Counted from the stretch's first letter, positions 23,830 to 34,646 are shown. The stretch: DNA of 64,000 bases from CAZNNH01 sp964574335 (GCA_964574335.1 CAZNNH010000001.1:1-64000); one strand, 5' to 3'. Program-made: numbers and translations. The notes: generated from the letters alone by a model not told the origin.

Positions 23830-25943
23830 CGCCACGCCTCCCGCATCCGACGCGCGCCGATCAGGACGAGGCCCACGGCCAGGAGCACGAGACCCAGCGC
23901 CGCCAGGAAGTCGTCGGCGGTGCCGGTGGCCGGGTTGCGCCCGAAGACCTTCTCCAGCTTCCACCCGGCGGGCAGCTCGGTGGGAACCCGTGTGGTCCGA
24001 AGCGAGCCCTCGGTGTTGACCACCACCTCCTCGACGGCGACCAGCGAGGTGAAGCGGCTGACCAGGTTGTAGCGGATGGCGTCCTGGACGACGGCGGCGC
24101 GGCGCGTGGCGCGCTGCTCGTCACCCGAAGACCGTCGCCACAGCTCGATCTCCTCCTTGATCCGCTCCCGCGCCCAGAGGGTGGTGATGCCCGGGTGGAA
24201 CTCCGCTTCCGCCACGTCGAACGGGATCTCCTGCTGGTGGCGAACCCCGCCCTCGCTGCCGGCCAGGTGGAGCACCCCGCTTCGGCCTCCGAGCAGCCGC
24301 CCCTTCAGGACCAGGGGCCGGCTCAGGAAGAGGTCGCCCGGGCGCGAGGGATACAGGTCGGCCACCTCGGCACCATCGAAGCTGACGGAGATGTCGGTGA
24401 GCACGGGGCTCTCGATGGTGTCCAGCAGCGCCGCCATCTGGGTCTCGATCTCGCTGGCGTCGGCGATGTGGGAGAAGGCGCCCCGTCCGTACTCGGCCAT
24501 CCGGGTGGCCAGGTAGTGGTTGGGGGCGGAGCCGATGGCCACCGTGAACAGCCGCGCGTCCCCGAGGTGGCGCTCGAGGGAGCCGAAGATCTGCTGCTCG
24601 TTGCCCAGGCAGCCGTCGGTGAGCAGCACGATCTCCCGGACGAAGCCCGTCGCTCGCGGCATGGCCATGGCGTGCTCTAGGGCGGGCAGCATCTCGGTCC
24701 CCCCGCCCGCGCCGAGACCACCGACGAAGCCGCGCCCCTCGGCGAGATGCTCGGGGGTGGCGCTCACGGTCTCGGGGAGGAAGGGACGGAAGCCGTTGCT
24801 GAAGGCCACGATGCCGAAGCGGTCGCCGCAGCGAAGCCGGTCCAGGCCCTGGAGCAGGGCGGCGCGGGCCTGCTGGATGGAGGTCCCGGCCATCGAGCCC
24901 GAGACGTCGATGACGAACAGCAGGTCGAGGGGCGCCCTCTCGTCCCCGGCGCGTCGGGTCGGCGGGTAGGTCACCAGCATGAAGTGGGTCTCGTCCCCCT
25001 CCGGTTGCGGTGAGAGGAACAGCGCCGCCCGTGCCTCCGGCGCCTCGGCCCTCTGGTACTCGAGGACGAAGTCGCGGTTGGGCAACGTGGCCTCGGAGGC
25101 CAGGCGCACCTCGTAGCGACCGGGCTCCGGCTCGTCGACGACGACCGGATGGGTGGGGCTGCGGATCTCACCCAGCGCCACGCCGGGCTCGAGCCTCACG
25201 CGTAGCCCGATGTCGTGACCGGAGCGGCTCGACGGATGGCGCACCGGCGGCGTGATTCGAGAGGCGTCGGGGACGGCGTCGGTGTCGTCCGCCCAGCCGG
25301 TTCCCGACCTCCCCGTGGCCCGTCCCGGGATGTAGCGCGGGCCGACCACCATGGGGAAGACCAGACGCACCTTGCCGTCGCTCCAGGTCAGCGGCTCGAC
25401 GTAGCGGACGCGGACGTCGATGACGTCGCCGGGCATGATGTTGGCGACCGACGCGGTGAAGACGTTGGGCCGCTCCTGCTCGAGCAGGGCCGCCCGCTTG
25501 CCGGCGGCCTTGGCCTTACGGTAGGTCCGCTGAGCCTCGGCGCGCTCCTGGATCACCGACCGGATCACGCGATCCCGGATCCGGATCTCCATGTCGTACA
25601 CGGCCGCCTGGTGGGGAAGGGGGAAGACGTAGACCGCCTCGAGGGCCTGCTCGGTGTCGTTCCGGTAGCGCTGGGCCACGGTGGCGACGGCCACCAGCCC
25701 GCGGACGTCGATGGACACGTCGGTGTGCTCCAGGGCCACGATCTCGTAGCGGCCGGAGATGGGATCGTGGTAGACGAGCGAGGCCTCGCTCACCTCGGAT
25801 GGTGGCGCGGGCGGGGCCACCGCGGCCCGGGCACGGTCGGGCCGCCTCGTCGTCTGCGGAGAGTGGGTGGACGCGCTCGCCGCCAGACCGGCGAGACAGC
25901 CGACGACCACGAGCGCGCTCGGGATCCGTCGTTGGTTCGGCAT
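23826..25943 (-). CDS. VIT and VWA domain sortase target protein
   Basis: A 705-aa exported protein; ATG 25943 follows GGAGGTGCG. It has a signal peptide (ALVVVGCLAGLAASAS) and a VIT domain (about 70-200; ALEAVYVFPLPHQAAVYDME). A von Willebrand A domain with the MIDAS motif DVSGS (346-350) follows. The C-terminal sorting signal is NPATG (670-674), a hydrophobic helix and the basic tail RRMREAWR. This is the dedicated substrate of the adjacent sortase. The motif departs from LPxTG: N-P-A-T-G replaces L-P-x-T-G. Metal-dependent adhesion or complex formation at the cell surface is likely. Confidence 0.9.
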   Translation of the reverse strand: MPNQRRIPSALVVVGCLAGLAASASTHSPQTTRRPDRARAAVAPPAPPSEVSEASLVYHDPISGRYEIVALEHTDVSIDVRGLVAVATVAQRYRNDTEQALEAVYVFPLPHQAAVYDMEIRIRDRVIRSVIQERAEAQRTYRKAKAAGKRAALLEQERPNVFTASVANIMPGDVIDVRVRYVEPLTWSDGKVRLVFPMVVGPRYIPGRATGRSGTGWADDTDAVPDASRITPPVRHPSSRSGHDIGLRVRLEPGVALGEIRSPTHPVVVDEPEPGRYEVRLASEATLPNRDFVLEYQRAEAPEARAALFLSPQPEGDETHFMLVTYPPTRRAGDERAPLDLLFVIDVSGSMAGTSIQQARAALLQGLDRLRCGDRFGIVAFSNGFRPFLPETVSATPEHLAEGRGFVGGLGAGGGTEMLPALEHAMAMPRATGFVREIVLLTDGCLGNEQQIFGSLERHLGDARLFTVAIGSAPNHYLATRMAEYGRGAFSHIADASEIETQMAALLDTIESPVLTDISVSFDGAEVADLYPSRPGDLFLSRPLVLKGRLLGGRSGVLHLAGSEGGVRHQQEIPFDVAEAEFHPGITTLWARERIKEEIELWRRSSGDEQRATRRAAVVQDAIRYNLVSRFTSLVAVEEVVVNTEGSLRTTRVPTELPAGWKLEKVFGRNPATGTADDFLAALGLVLLAVGLVLIGARRMREAWR

Positions 25944-26171
25944 CGCACCTCCTCGGGCTGCCGCCCTCTCCCCGGGCCCGAGGGCAAGTCGCAGGCCAGC
26001 CCCCCGGAAGCTCCGAGGAGAAGGCGCAACTCATGGTCGGGGGCGCACTTGGACCGCAGGCGGGCTGCGAGGCGAGCGGCGCGAGGCGAGCGACACTGGG
26101 AGAAATCGTGTCTCCCGGGCCACGCTCCGTGGATGGGGGGTGCGGTGTGGCTCTGCTACCCCTCGACGGGC

Positions 26172-27305
26172 TCAGCTGCCGAGCTTCAGCCCACGCTTCC
26201 AGACGGCGATGATCCGCCGGGTCTTCCGAATGTCGGCGGTGGGGTCGCCGTCCACCAGCACCAGATCGGCACGGAGCCCGACCGACACCCGGCCCCGATC
26301 GGTCAGATGGAAGGCGCTGGCGGGGGCCGAGGTGGCGGCGGCGAGCGCTTGGAGCGGCGTCAGGCCCGCCTCCACCAGCAGCTCCAGCTCGCGGTGGAGG
26401 CCCGAGCCATGCTCGCAGGGCGGGTTCGGCGCATCGGTGCCGGCGAGGATCGTGACCCCCGCGGCGAGAAGGCTCCGGACCGCGCGCCCCGCCTGCCCAG
26501 GCGTCTTCTCGTGCGCCGAGACCACGGCCAGCGTCGGCTGGACGAAGACGGGGCGGGACGCGGCGAGGTGCGCCAGCTCGGGCCCCGACTCGCCGGTGGG
26601 GACGTGGGCGATGCCGTCCGCGCCGCACTCGACCGCGTCTCGGAAGTCCCGCTGCGTCGCGATGTGGACGATGGTGGGCTTGCCGCGAGCATGGGCCGCG
26701 GCCACCACCGCGCAGAGCGTGGCGCGGCTGAGGGTCGGCCGCGAGAAGCCGAAGGCGCTGCCATCGTCGGAGACGGCCTTGATGTAGTCCGAGCCCTCGG
26801 CGATGCGAGCGTCCACGAACGCCTGGGCCTCGTCCGGCGTGGCGAGGGTCGGGATGGGAAATCCGTACTCCGTTCCATGCCCGCCGGGGGCCGTCACCAG
26901 GATGCCCGCCGAGCGCAGGTCGGCCTGGTCCCGGCCCCCACCCCCGGCCTGCTCCGCCTTGACGGCGGCCACCAGGGCCGGGGACGTGAACATGTCGAGC
27001 TCCGTCGTCACCCCGAACGTCAGGGCCGTCCTGAGGTCATCGGGCTTCAGAACGTGGACGTGCGCGTCGATCAGCCCCGGGAGCAGCGTTCGCCCGGAGC
27101 CCTCCACCACCTCGACGTCCTCCGGAGCGTCGAGGTGAGGAGAGACGGCGGCGATCAGGCCGTCCCGGACCAGCACGTCCTGGCCCCGGAGCAGTCGCTG
27201 GCCGTCGAAGACCGCGGCGTCACGCACCACGAAGGGAGACGCAGCAGGGACGACGGCGGCCGCGCCAGCCAAGGCGGCGGCGTAGAGCAAGACGGTGGCG
27301 ATCAT
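26172..27305 (-). CDS. Amidohydrolase family protein
   Basis: A 377-aa amidohydrolase-superfamily enzyme with an N-terminal signal-like segment (ATVLLYAAALAGAAAVVPAA). Metal ligands are seen in GLIDAHVHV (HxH), the carboxylated-lysine region SDYIKAVSDDG, HIATQRDF, and the aspartate in AGTDAPNP. It resembles prolidase- or imidazolonepropionase-like exported amidohydrolases that act on small amides or cyclic compounds. The exact substrate is not predictable. It is followed 19 bp upstream by the small exported protein gene, and they probably form one transcript. Confidence 0.85.
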   Translation of the reverse strand: MIATVLLYAAALAGAAAVVPAASPFVVRDAAVFDGQRLLRGQDVLVRDGLIAAVSPHLDAPEDVEVVEGSGRTLLPGLIDAHVHVLKPDDLRTALTFGVTTELDMFTSPALVAAVKAEQAGGGGRDQADLRSAGILVTAPGGHGTEYGFPIPTLATPDEAQAFVDARIAEGSDYIKAVSDDGSAFGFSRPTLSRATLCAVVAAAHARGKPTIVHIATQRDFRDAVECGADGIAHVPTGESGPELAHLAASRPVFVQPTLAVVSAHEKTPGQAGRAVRSLLAAGVTILAGTDAPNPPCEHGSGLHRELELLVEAGLTPLQALAAATSAPASAFHLTDRGRVSVGLRADLVLVDGDPTADIRKTRRIIAVWKRGLKLGS

Positions 27306-27324
27306 GGCGTCACACGGTGTCCGG

Positions 27325-27774
27325 CTACTGTCGGTCGTAGGTCTCTCGTCCCGCAGGGTTGCCCTTGACGGTCAGGTCTCGCGTGAGCTGTTTCCCGTCC
27401 GCCGAGAGCCGGTACTCGATGACCATGAAGTCCTCTCCGCCGATGACGTAGCGCGTCACCAGCGCCTGGTCCTGCCACTCGGCGACGACCTTCATGTTGC
27501 CTTCCATCGTCGGCTTGCCGTCGGTGGTGAGCGAGTGGGTCTCCGAGAACGCGGCGTAGTTGGACTGACGACCCTTGGCCTGGAAGTCGAACTGCGGGTC
27601 CTGGTGCTGGATGGTCAGCACCACCTCGCGCGGCCCCTGGCTGTCGGCCGGCCGCTTCGCCTCGTCCATCTTCCAGGTACCCGAGAAGTCCGGGTGGTCG
27701 GCGGCCAGGACCGTCGCCGCCGCTCCCCCCGCCACCCACGCGATCAGTACGAGAAGGGTCCTCCGCGAAACCAT
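27325..27774 (-). CDS. Small exported protein of unknown function
   Basis: A 149-aa protein with a signal peptide (SRRTLLVLIAWVAGGAAATV) and a lipocalin-like beta-rich body starting DHPDFSGTWKMDEAKRPADS. Similar proteins are common in Acidobacteriota and related soil bacteria, usually annotated as hypothetical. The start is ATG 27774 with GGAGGAAC upstream. Genes of this type often precede enzymes that act outside the cytoplasm, as the amidohydrolase does here. Confidence 0.7.
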   Translation of the reverse strand: MVSRRTLLVLIAWVAGGAAATVLAADHPDFSGTWKMDEAKRPADSQGPREVVLTIQHQDPQFDFQAKGRQSNYAAFSETHSLTTDGKPTMEGNMKVVAEWQDQALVTRYVIGGEDFMVIEYRLSADGKQLTRDLTVKGNPAGRETYDRQ

Positions 27775-27885
27775 GTCGTTCCTCCTTCCGGGCACACTCG
27801 TCCCTGGCTGTCGGAGCGCGGCCGAGGCTCCCGACGCCCCGATAGACCTTAGTACCCGCTGGGAGCGGTTTGGTTCCGCCTAGAC

Positions 27886-29535
27886 CTAGAGCGAACCCCA
27901 CACGGGGAGATCGACGCGGGAAAGGAGATCGGGACCGAAGCGAAGGCGCGGTCGGGCGAGGACGGGCGCCAGGGTGGCGTCGTTCAGGTCGCCACCGTGG
28001 TTGGGATTGACCTCGAAGCGTGGGGCATTGGTGCCCGAGACGTCGATGCGGATGCGGTGGCCGGCGTTGAAGACGATCGCCGTCGACCAGAGGTCGACGG
28101 CCAGCGACGTCGGCTCGCCGGGGGTGAGCAGACATTCGGTGTCGTCACCGCAGCGGGAGCGGGCCCGGCGGATGCCGTCCAGCACCAGCATCGAGCGGCC
28201 GTCCGGATGGACGTCAGTGAGGCGGACCGCCAGGTCGAGGTCGAGCGTGTCCGCCTCGACCCAGAGCGTGCAGGTGACCCGTCCCATCACGGCGATCGGT
28301 TGGGCCAGCGCGTCGGTCGTGAAGGTGAGCACGTCAGGGCGCGCCTCGATCGGGCGCTGGTCGTGCGGGCCGGCGCCCATCCTTCGCCCAGCCACCAGGA
28401 TCTCCGGGAAGAGGTTCGCCCCGCCCAGCGTCGGCACCGGCCGGGTCGGATCGATCTCCAGCTCGAGGGCGCCGGCAAGCGGGGATTGCGCGGTCAGGCT
28501 GCCGTCGGCGGCGAGGTGGAGGGCCAGCGTGTCGGCGGCAGGCGGCCAGTCGGGGAGGTCCAGCCACCGGTTGCCCGGGGCGCCCGGCTCCCCCACCGCC
28601 CCCATCAAGAAGACGCGCGCCGCGGGCCAGGCGTCGACACCTGTATCGGCGTCCTGGAGCCAGCGGGACAGCCACGCCAGGGAGAGGCCGTCGCGGTCGA
28701 TCGCCGCCTCCGGAGGGTAGGTGAGCTCGCCGGCCTGGCGTCCTCCGAGATCGTGCGTCCACGGCCCCATCAGCAGGTGCTGGCGGCCGCGCGCGCCGTC
28801 ACCGCCCTGTCCCTGGAAGCGCGTGAAGGCGTCGAGCGTCCCCTGGGCGAAGACGTCGTACCAGCCACCGATGTGCAGTCCGGCGGCCGTGACCCGCGCG
28901 TCGTCGACCTCGGCCACGTCCCACCAGGCGTCCCGGAGTCGGTGATGACGAAACTCGTCGTACATTTGGAGCGACCCCTGCTCGGCGAGCCAGTTGAAGA
29001 CCAGGGCCTCGCGAACGACGCCACCCTGAATGAAGGCGTGGTGGTAGAGGTCCGGCGTGGCGACGGCGGACGTCAAGGCCACCAGATCGGGACCGGCGTC
29101 GGGGGCCAGCAGGTACTGGGTGATGCCGGTCGCCGACCCGCCGAAGGTGGCGATGCGGCCGTTGCACCAGGGCTGGGCCGCCACCCAGCGGAGCGTGGCC
29201 CGGCCGTCCGAGGCGTCGTCTCGAAAGACGGTGTCGGTTCCCCCGGAGCCGAAGCGGCCCCGGGTGTCCTGAACGACGTACGCGAGGCCCACGGCCTTGA
29301 TCGTCTCCGCCGCCTCCCGCTCACCGTCACGCCCGTACGGGGTGCGGGACAGCACCGCCGGCCACGAGGTGCCGACATCGGGCAGGTAGACATCGGTGGC
29401 CAGCGGGGTTCCATCGTCGGCCGGGACGGTCGTCGTGATGTCCTGGGCCGCAGCCGAGACCGAGAAGATCAGCCCGGCCAGCGTCCCGAAAGCGAATCGC
29501 AGCGTCCGACAAGTCGACACCTGGCACCCCCGCAT
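27886..29535 (-). CDS. CocE/NonD family hydrolase (X-Pro dipeptidyl-peptidase type)
   Basis: A 549-aa exported alpha/beta hydrolase of the peptidase S15/CocE family. It has a signal peptide (RFAFGTLAGLIFSVSAAAQ), the VQDTRGRFGSGG loop, the nucleophile serine in FGGSATG, and the acid and histidine regions (GGWYDVFAQG, MGPWTHD). A C-terminal jelly-roll domain follows (WVEADTLDLDLAVRLTDVHP). It hydrolyses esters or acyl/aminoacyl bonds; the true substrate is unknown. The start is ATG 29535; the long upstream frame is not protein-like. It stands alone, with the propeller gene 156 bp upstream. Confidence 0.87.
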   Translation of the reverse strand: MRGCQVSTCRTLRFAFGTLAGLIFSVSAAAQDITTTVPADDGTPLATDVYLPDVGTSWPAVLSRTPYGRDGEREAAETIKAVGLAYVVQDTRGRFGSGGTDTVFRDDASDGRATLRWVAAQPWCNGRIATFGGSATGITQYLLAPDAGPDLVALTSAVATPDLYHHAFIQGGVVREALVFNWLAEQGSLQMYDEFRHHRLRDAWWDVAEVDDARVTAAGLHIGGWYDVFAQGTLDAFTRFQGQGGDGARGRQHLLMGPWTHDLGGRQAGELTYPPEAAIDRDGLSLAWLSRWLQDADTGVDAWPAARVFLMGAVGEPGAPGNRWLDLPDWPPAADTLALHLAADGSLTAQSPLAGALELEIDPTRPVPTLGGANLFPEILVAGRRMGAGPHDQRPIEARPDVLTFTTDALAQPIAVMGRVTCTLWVEADTLDLDLAVRLTDVHPDGRSMLVLDGIRRARSRCGDDTECLLTPGEPTSLAVDLWSTAIVFNAGHRIRIDVSGTNAPRFEVNPNHGGDLNDATLAPVLARPRLRFGPDLLSRVDLPVWGSL

Positions 29536-29691
29536 GGCGAAACCCCCAACTGCTCGCCAACGCGGTGCAAGGCACGTGCCGACTGTGGGTAAGCGCAGAA
29601 GCTGCCCCTCGGCTCGAAACAACACGCGCGCCTGCCCACCATCGAGGACGACCCGCCCGCTCCGCCGGACGGGCCTGGAACGACGCCAGGC

Positions 29692-30670
<979 letters not shown>

Positions 30671-30779
30671 TGGTTCCTCCTGTTCGCAGGGTTTCAGTAT
30701 AGTCCGTGGCGGCGCGGTGGGGCGAACAGCCTCGTTCCACGACTCGCCGCCGCGGGCGGAACGGTGTAGCCTCAGGCAC

Positions 30780-31196
30780 ATGACGACATTCTCCGAGCTG
30801 GCCGGGACGAGGTGGGCGGGCGCTGGCGAGCTGTGGCTGGACCCGCTCGGCGACCAGGCCGAGCGCAGCCAGTGCACGATGGCCGTGGAAGACCGCGTCC
30901 TGCGCTACACCTGGAGCCACGAAGGCAAGGCCCACCAGGGGAGCATCACGCTGCGGGAGGACGGCGCCGACTTCGTGGACACCTGGCACCAGCCCCAGCC
31001 GATGGCGTGCCGCCGCCTGCCGGAGGCCTGGGGGCTCTTCCAGGTGCAGGGCGAGTACGGGCCCGACTCCGACTGGGGCTGGCGCATCGGGCTGAGCCTC
31101 CGCGCCCCCACCGGGGAGCTGGTGCTCCAGATGACCAACGTCGCCCCGTGGGGAGAAGAGGTTCGCGCCGTGCGTCTCATCTGCGGCCGACAGTAG
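30780..31196 (+). CDS. Small protein of unknown function (DUF1579-like)
   Basis: A 138-aa soluble protein starting TTFSELAGTRWAGAGELWLD, with CTMAVEDRVLRYTWSHEGKA and DWGWRIGLSLRAPTGELVLQ. The beta-rich pattern with FxG-x-W-xG resembles lipocalin-like DUF1579 proteins, which may bind a small ligand. The start is ATG 30780; it is divergent from the propeller lipoprotein. The kinase gene begins 3 bp after its stop, so the two are probably one operon. Confidence 0.65.
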   Translation: MTTFSELAGTRWAGAGELWLDPLGDQAERSQCTMAVEDRVLRYTWSHEGKAHQGSITLREDGADFVDTWHQPQPMACRRLPEAWGLFQVQGEYGPDSDWGWRIGLSLRAPTGELVLQMTNVAPWGEEVRAVRLICGRQ

Positions 31197-31199
31197 GCC

Positions 31200-32528
31200 G
31201 TGCGGGGCAAGCGCCGCCTCTCCGAGGAAGACCCGGTGGCCCAGGCGAGGCGGATCGCCTCCCGCTTCGCCCTCGAGCCGCCGATCGAGGCCCACGACTT
31301 CGCCGAGAAGGGAAACATCCACCTCCGCAGCTTCGTGATCGTCTCGGGGCGGGTCCGGCCCCGCCAGCACATCCTGCAGCAGATCAACACCGAGGTATTC
31401 ACCCGGCCGCGGGCCGTGATGCAGGCCATGATCGCCTGCATCGAGGCCCAGCGGAGGAGCGTGGCCGCAGGGGCGCTCCGCCCCGGCGAGTCGTGGGAGG
31501 CAGTCGATCTCGTCCCCACCCGTGAGGGCGCCCCGTACCTCGAGGTCGAAGGCCGGCGCGGGGACGGCTGCTGGCGCCTGATGGCGCGCATCGGCGACAC
31601 CCGGACCTACAAGAGCCTGGGCGAGATCCGGAAGAAGTCGGAGCGGCTGGAGATCGCCGAGCAGGCTGGCTCCGGGCTGGCCCTGTTCTCTGCCCTCACC
31701 GCCGGCATGGACACCACCGGCCTGGCCAGCCCGCTGCCCGGCTACCGCGACACCCGGCTCTACCTCGACCAGCTCCTCTCCGTGCTGGCGGGACACCGGA
31801 CGGCGGAGGCGGCCCGGGAGCACCTGCCCGCCGATCCCGAGGTCCGCCAGGCCACCCGGTACCACTTCCTGGTCCACCTGCCCGACGACGAGTACCGGCG
31901 CCGGCGCGACCATCCGGAGGTCCGACCCTTCCTCGAGCTGCTCCTCGGGAGCCAGGAGCGGGCGCTCGGCCTGCTGCGGCACCTGGAGTCGGGCCGGATC
32001 CGCCGCCTGGCCATCCACGGCGACACCAAGCTCGAGAACTTCCTCTTCGACGCAAGAACCGGGCAGGTGAAGGCCCTGGTCGACCTCGACACCATCACGC
32101 CCCACACCTGGCTGGCCGACTGGGGCGACATGGTGCGCTCGCTTGCCAACGTGGCCGGGGAGAAGGAGCTCCGCCCCGAGCGGATCCGCGTCGACGCCGA
32201 CGTCTACCGGGCGGCGGCCCGCGGCTTCCTGCGCTCGGCCCGGGGTGTCACCGCCGACGAGCTCGAGCTGATGGCGGAGGCGGTGGAGGTGATCGCCCTC
32301 GAGCTGGGGATGCGCTTCCTCACCGACCACCTGCGGGGCGACAGCTACTTCAAGCTGGGCCCGGCCGACCCGCCCGACCTCAACCGAGTGCGGGGGATCG
32401 CCCAGCTCACCCTCTACCAGCGGCTACGGGAGCACCGCCAGGACGCCCAGGTCACCATCGACAGCCTGCGTGAGGAGCTCGGCGTACGCGGTGTCGAAGG
32501 AGGCTCGGCGCCCAGGCCTCCGAGCTGA
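31200..32528 (+). CDS. Phosphotransferase (aminoglycoside/sugar kinase-like fold)
   Basis: A 442-aa kinase-fold protein. The catalytic loop is IRRLAIHGDTKLENFLFD (HGDxKxxN) and the metal motif is VKALVDLDTITPHTWLADWG (DLD), as in APH/choline-kinase and NahK-like sugar kinases. The N-terminal lobe has ASRFALEPPIEAHDFAEKGN. It likely phosphorylates a sugar or small alcohol using ATP; NahK-like N-acetylhexosamine kinases are the closest pattern I recognise. The start is GTG 31200, directly after the TAG of the upstream gene. The 187 bp after it hold nothing recognisable. Confidence 0.8.
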   Translation: MRGKRRLSEEDPVAQARRIASRFALEPPIEAHDFAEKGNIHLRSFVIVSGRVRPRQHILQQINTEVFTRPRAVMQAMIACIEAQRRSVAAGALRPGESWEAVDLVPTREGAPYLEVEGRRGDGCWRLMARIGDTRTYKSLGEIRKKSERLEIAEQAGSGLALFSALTAGMDTTGLASPLPGYRDTRLYLDQLLSVLAGHRTAEAAREHLPADPEVRQATRYHFLVHLPDDEYRRRRDHPEVRPFLELLLGSQERALGLLRHLESGRIRRLAIHGDTKLENFLFDARTGQVKALVDLDTITPHTWLADWGDMVRSLANVAGEKELRPERIRVDADVYRAAARGFLRSARGVTADELELMAEAVEVIALELGMRFLTDHLRGDSYFKLGPADPPDLNRVRGIAQLTLYQRLREHRQDAQVTIDSLREELGVRGVEGGSAPRPPS

Positions 32529-32715
32529 TCGACCCCTGTTACCAGGGCGAGGCCGCCTGAGACCAACGGCGCAGGGCGCTCGCGGCGGACCAACCGCTTC
32601 GTCGTGAAGCCCTTCGCATCCGCCGGTGGGCATTCCGTGGGTCGTGATCCTCAGCTTCGTCCGCCTGAGCACGACCCGCGGTGTGCTCGCAGAGCCCGCC
32701 AACCAGCCCCCGGAC

Positions 32716-33270
32716 CTACCACCAGACCTTCAGGCTGAGCCCCGCACCTCCCGGCACCGCCGTCGGCAGCACCGACACCCGAGAGAACCGGCGGGTGAAG
32801 ACCAGGTTCCCGGCGATCCCGATCGCCGCACCGGCAATCACGTCGCTCGTGAAGTGGTGCTTCGACTCCACACGGCTCCAGGCCACGAATGTGGCCGCGG
32901 CATAGGCGGGAGCCCCATACCCCCAGCCGTACCGCCGCTGCTGGAACGCTGCGCCGGCGAAGGCGCTGGCCGAGTGGCCGCTCGGGAACGACATGCTGCC
33001 GCCGTCGGGCCGCGCTCGATCGATGGTGGGCTTCAGGATGTAGACGACGGCCATCGCGGCGCCGTAGGCTTTGGTGAGCTCGAACACCCCCTTGCCGTCG
33101 TGGTGGGCGGCCGCGACCACGAGGCCTGAGGCCGGCAACAGGATCGAGCCGATGTCCCCGAGCCGCGACACGGTGTCGGCGGGAGCGACCGTCGCGCCGA
33201 CGAGACTCGCCAGGATGACGACCATCGGGGCCAGCGCGCGACGCTTCAGCCGCGTTCCCCTGCCGTTCAT
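32716..33270 (-). CDS. PAP2-family phosphatase
   Basis: A 184-aa acid phosphatase/lipid phosphatase with the three signature motifs: KPTIDRARPDG, SFPSGHSASAFAG and SRVESKHHFTSDVIAGAAIG. It has an N-terminal signal or membrane anchor (APMVVILASLVGATVAPADT) and hydrophobic segments. It should remove phosphate from a lipid phosphate such as undecaprenyl pyrophosphate or phosphatidic acid at the periplasmic face. Its ATG overlaps the TGA of the histidine kinase gene by one base, so it belongs to that operon and may answer the same signal. Confidence 0.87.
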   Translation of the reverse strand: MNGRGTRLKRRALAPMVVILASLVGATVAPADTVSRLGDIGSILLPASGLVVAAAHHDGKGVFELTKAYGAAMAVVYILKPTIDRARPDGGSMSFPSGHSASAFAGAAFQQRRYGWGYGAPAYAAATFVAWSRVESKHHFTSDVIAGAAIGIAGNLVFTRRFSRVSVLPTAVPGGAGLSLKVWW

Positions 33271-34646
33271 CACGCCGATCGCTCGAGGGGAAGGCGCACC
33301 ACGAACCTGCAGCCGGTGGGACCGGTGTCCACGAGAGCGAGGGTTCCCCCGTGTGCCTCGGCGAAACAGCGAGCGATCGGCAGGCCGAGGCCGGCGCCGC
33401 CCGGCCGGCTGCGTGCGGCATCGACCCTGACGAAACGCTCGAAGATCCGCTGGCGGTCCTCGGGCGCCACCCCGGGGCCCTGGTCCTTCACCGCGATCTC
33501 GACCACCCGCTCCAGGATCGCCAGGCGGGCCTCGACGAGCCCACCCGTGGGGGTGTGCCGGACCGCGTTGTCGAGCAGGTTCATCAGCAGCTGCCGCAGG
33601 AGACGTTCGTCTCCACGGAAGGGGGTCTCGGTGGCGCCCGCGTACCGGACCTCCACGCCGCGCTGGCGGGCCAGCACGCCCGCGTCGCGCGCGCACTCGG
33701 CCAGCAGCTCGTCGAGGTAGAAGTCGGCGCTCTCGACCAGGAGGCCGTCGGCGTCGGCCCGGGCCAGCGTCATCATGTCGTCGACCATCCGGCCCAGGCG
33801 CCGCGCGTGCTCACCAATCACGCTGAGGGCATCGCGGTACTCCGGCTCGTCACGTCTCTCCCGGCCCAGCGTCACCTCCGCCGCGGTTCGCACGATCGAC
33901 ACCGGGGTGCGCAGCTCGTGCGAGGCGTCGGCCATGAAGCGTCTCTGGGCACGGAGCGCTCCGTCGAGCCGCTCGAGCAGGTCGTTGAAGGCCCGCGCCA
34001 GCACCGCGACCTCGTCTTCGGAGCGGGGCACCTGGAGGCGGGAGCCGGAGGTGCGCTGGGTGATCTGACGAGCCTGGCCAACCATCAGGCTCACGGGCTT
34101 CAAGGCCCGGCGGGCGATCCACCATCCGCCCGCCGCCGCCAGCCCCGCCGCCAGCGGGATGCCGACCAGGAGAGTCCGGCTCAACACCGCCTTCTCGGCG
34201 GAGAGCCGTCCCAGGGGCTCCGCCATCGCGATCTGGTAGTCGACGGCACCCCGGCTGTGGCGGAGGACAACGAGCCGCCATTCCTCGTCGCCGCTCGTCA
34301 CCGTGGTCGTGCTCGACTCGCGGCCCCCGGCGGGCCCGGTCGCGACCCCGGCCAGGAGCGTCCCGGCGAGCCGGGCGCCGGTAGCGTCGTGGATCGAGAG
34401 GATCCGGCCCGGGGTCGCGAGCTCCTGGTACGTCTCCGGTGCCGCTTCGGCCAGGCTGGCCCCCTCCTCTATCTCGGTGTCGACACCCATCGCCACCATC
34501 GCCGCCGCGCGGCGCAGGTCCTGGTCGAGCTGGTCGAGCCGCAGTCGCGACTCCACGACGTACACCCAGGCCCCGAACAGCGCCAGGGCGACCACCAGCA
34601 CCGTCGCGTAGAAGAGGGTGAGGCGAGCGCGGATGGTCAGCGCCAC
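33270..34646 (-). CDS. Sensor histidine kinase
   Basis: A 458-aa EnvZ/PhoR-class sensor. It has a first membrane helix (about 10-30), a periplasmic domain (31-155), a second helix (about 158-177), and HAMP (178-230). The phosphoacceptor is H243 in FMADASHELRTPVS. The ATP-binding domain has N (MNLLDNAVRH), G1 (DQGPGVAPED) and G2 (GGAGLGLPIA) boxes. It should autophosphorylate and pass phosphate to the response regulator encoded immediately upstream. The start GTG is adjacent to the regulator's stop. The presence of PepSY and PAP2 genes suggests an envelope or metal signal, but the ligand is unknown. Confidence 0.93.
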   Translation of the reverse strand: MALTIRARLTLFYATVLVVALALFGAWVYVVESRLRLDQLDQDLRRAAAMVAMGVDTEIEEGASLAEAAPETYQELATPGRILSIHDATGARLAGTLLAGVATGPAGGRESSTTTVTSGDEEWRLVVLRHSRGAVDYQIAMAEPLGRLSAEKAVLSRTLLVGIPLAAGLAAAGGWWIARRALKPVSLMVGQARQITQRTSGSRLQVPRSEDEVAVLARAFNDLLERLDGALRAQRRFMADASHELRTPVSIVRTAAEVTLGRERRDEPEYRDALSVIGEHARRLGRMVDDMMTLARADADGLLVESADFYLDELLAECARDAGVLARQRGVEVRYAGATETPFRGDERLLRQLLMNLLDNAVRHTPTGGLVEARLAILERVVEIAVKDQGPGVAPEDRQRIFERFVRVDAARSRPGGAGLGLPIARCFAEAHGGTLALVDTGPTGCRFVVRLPLERSA

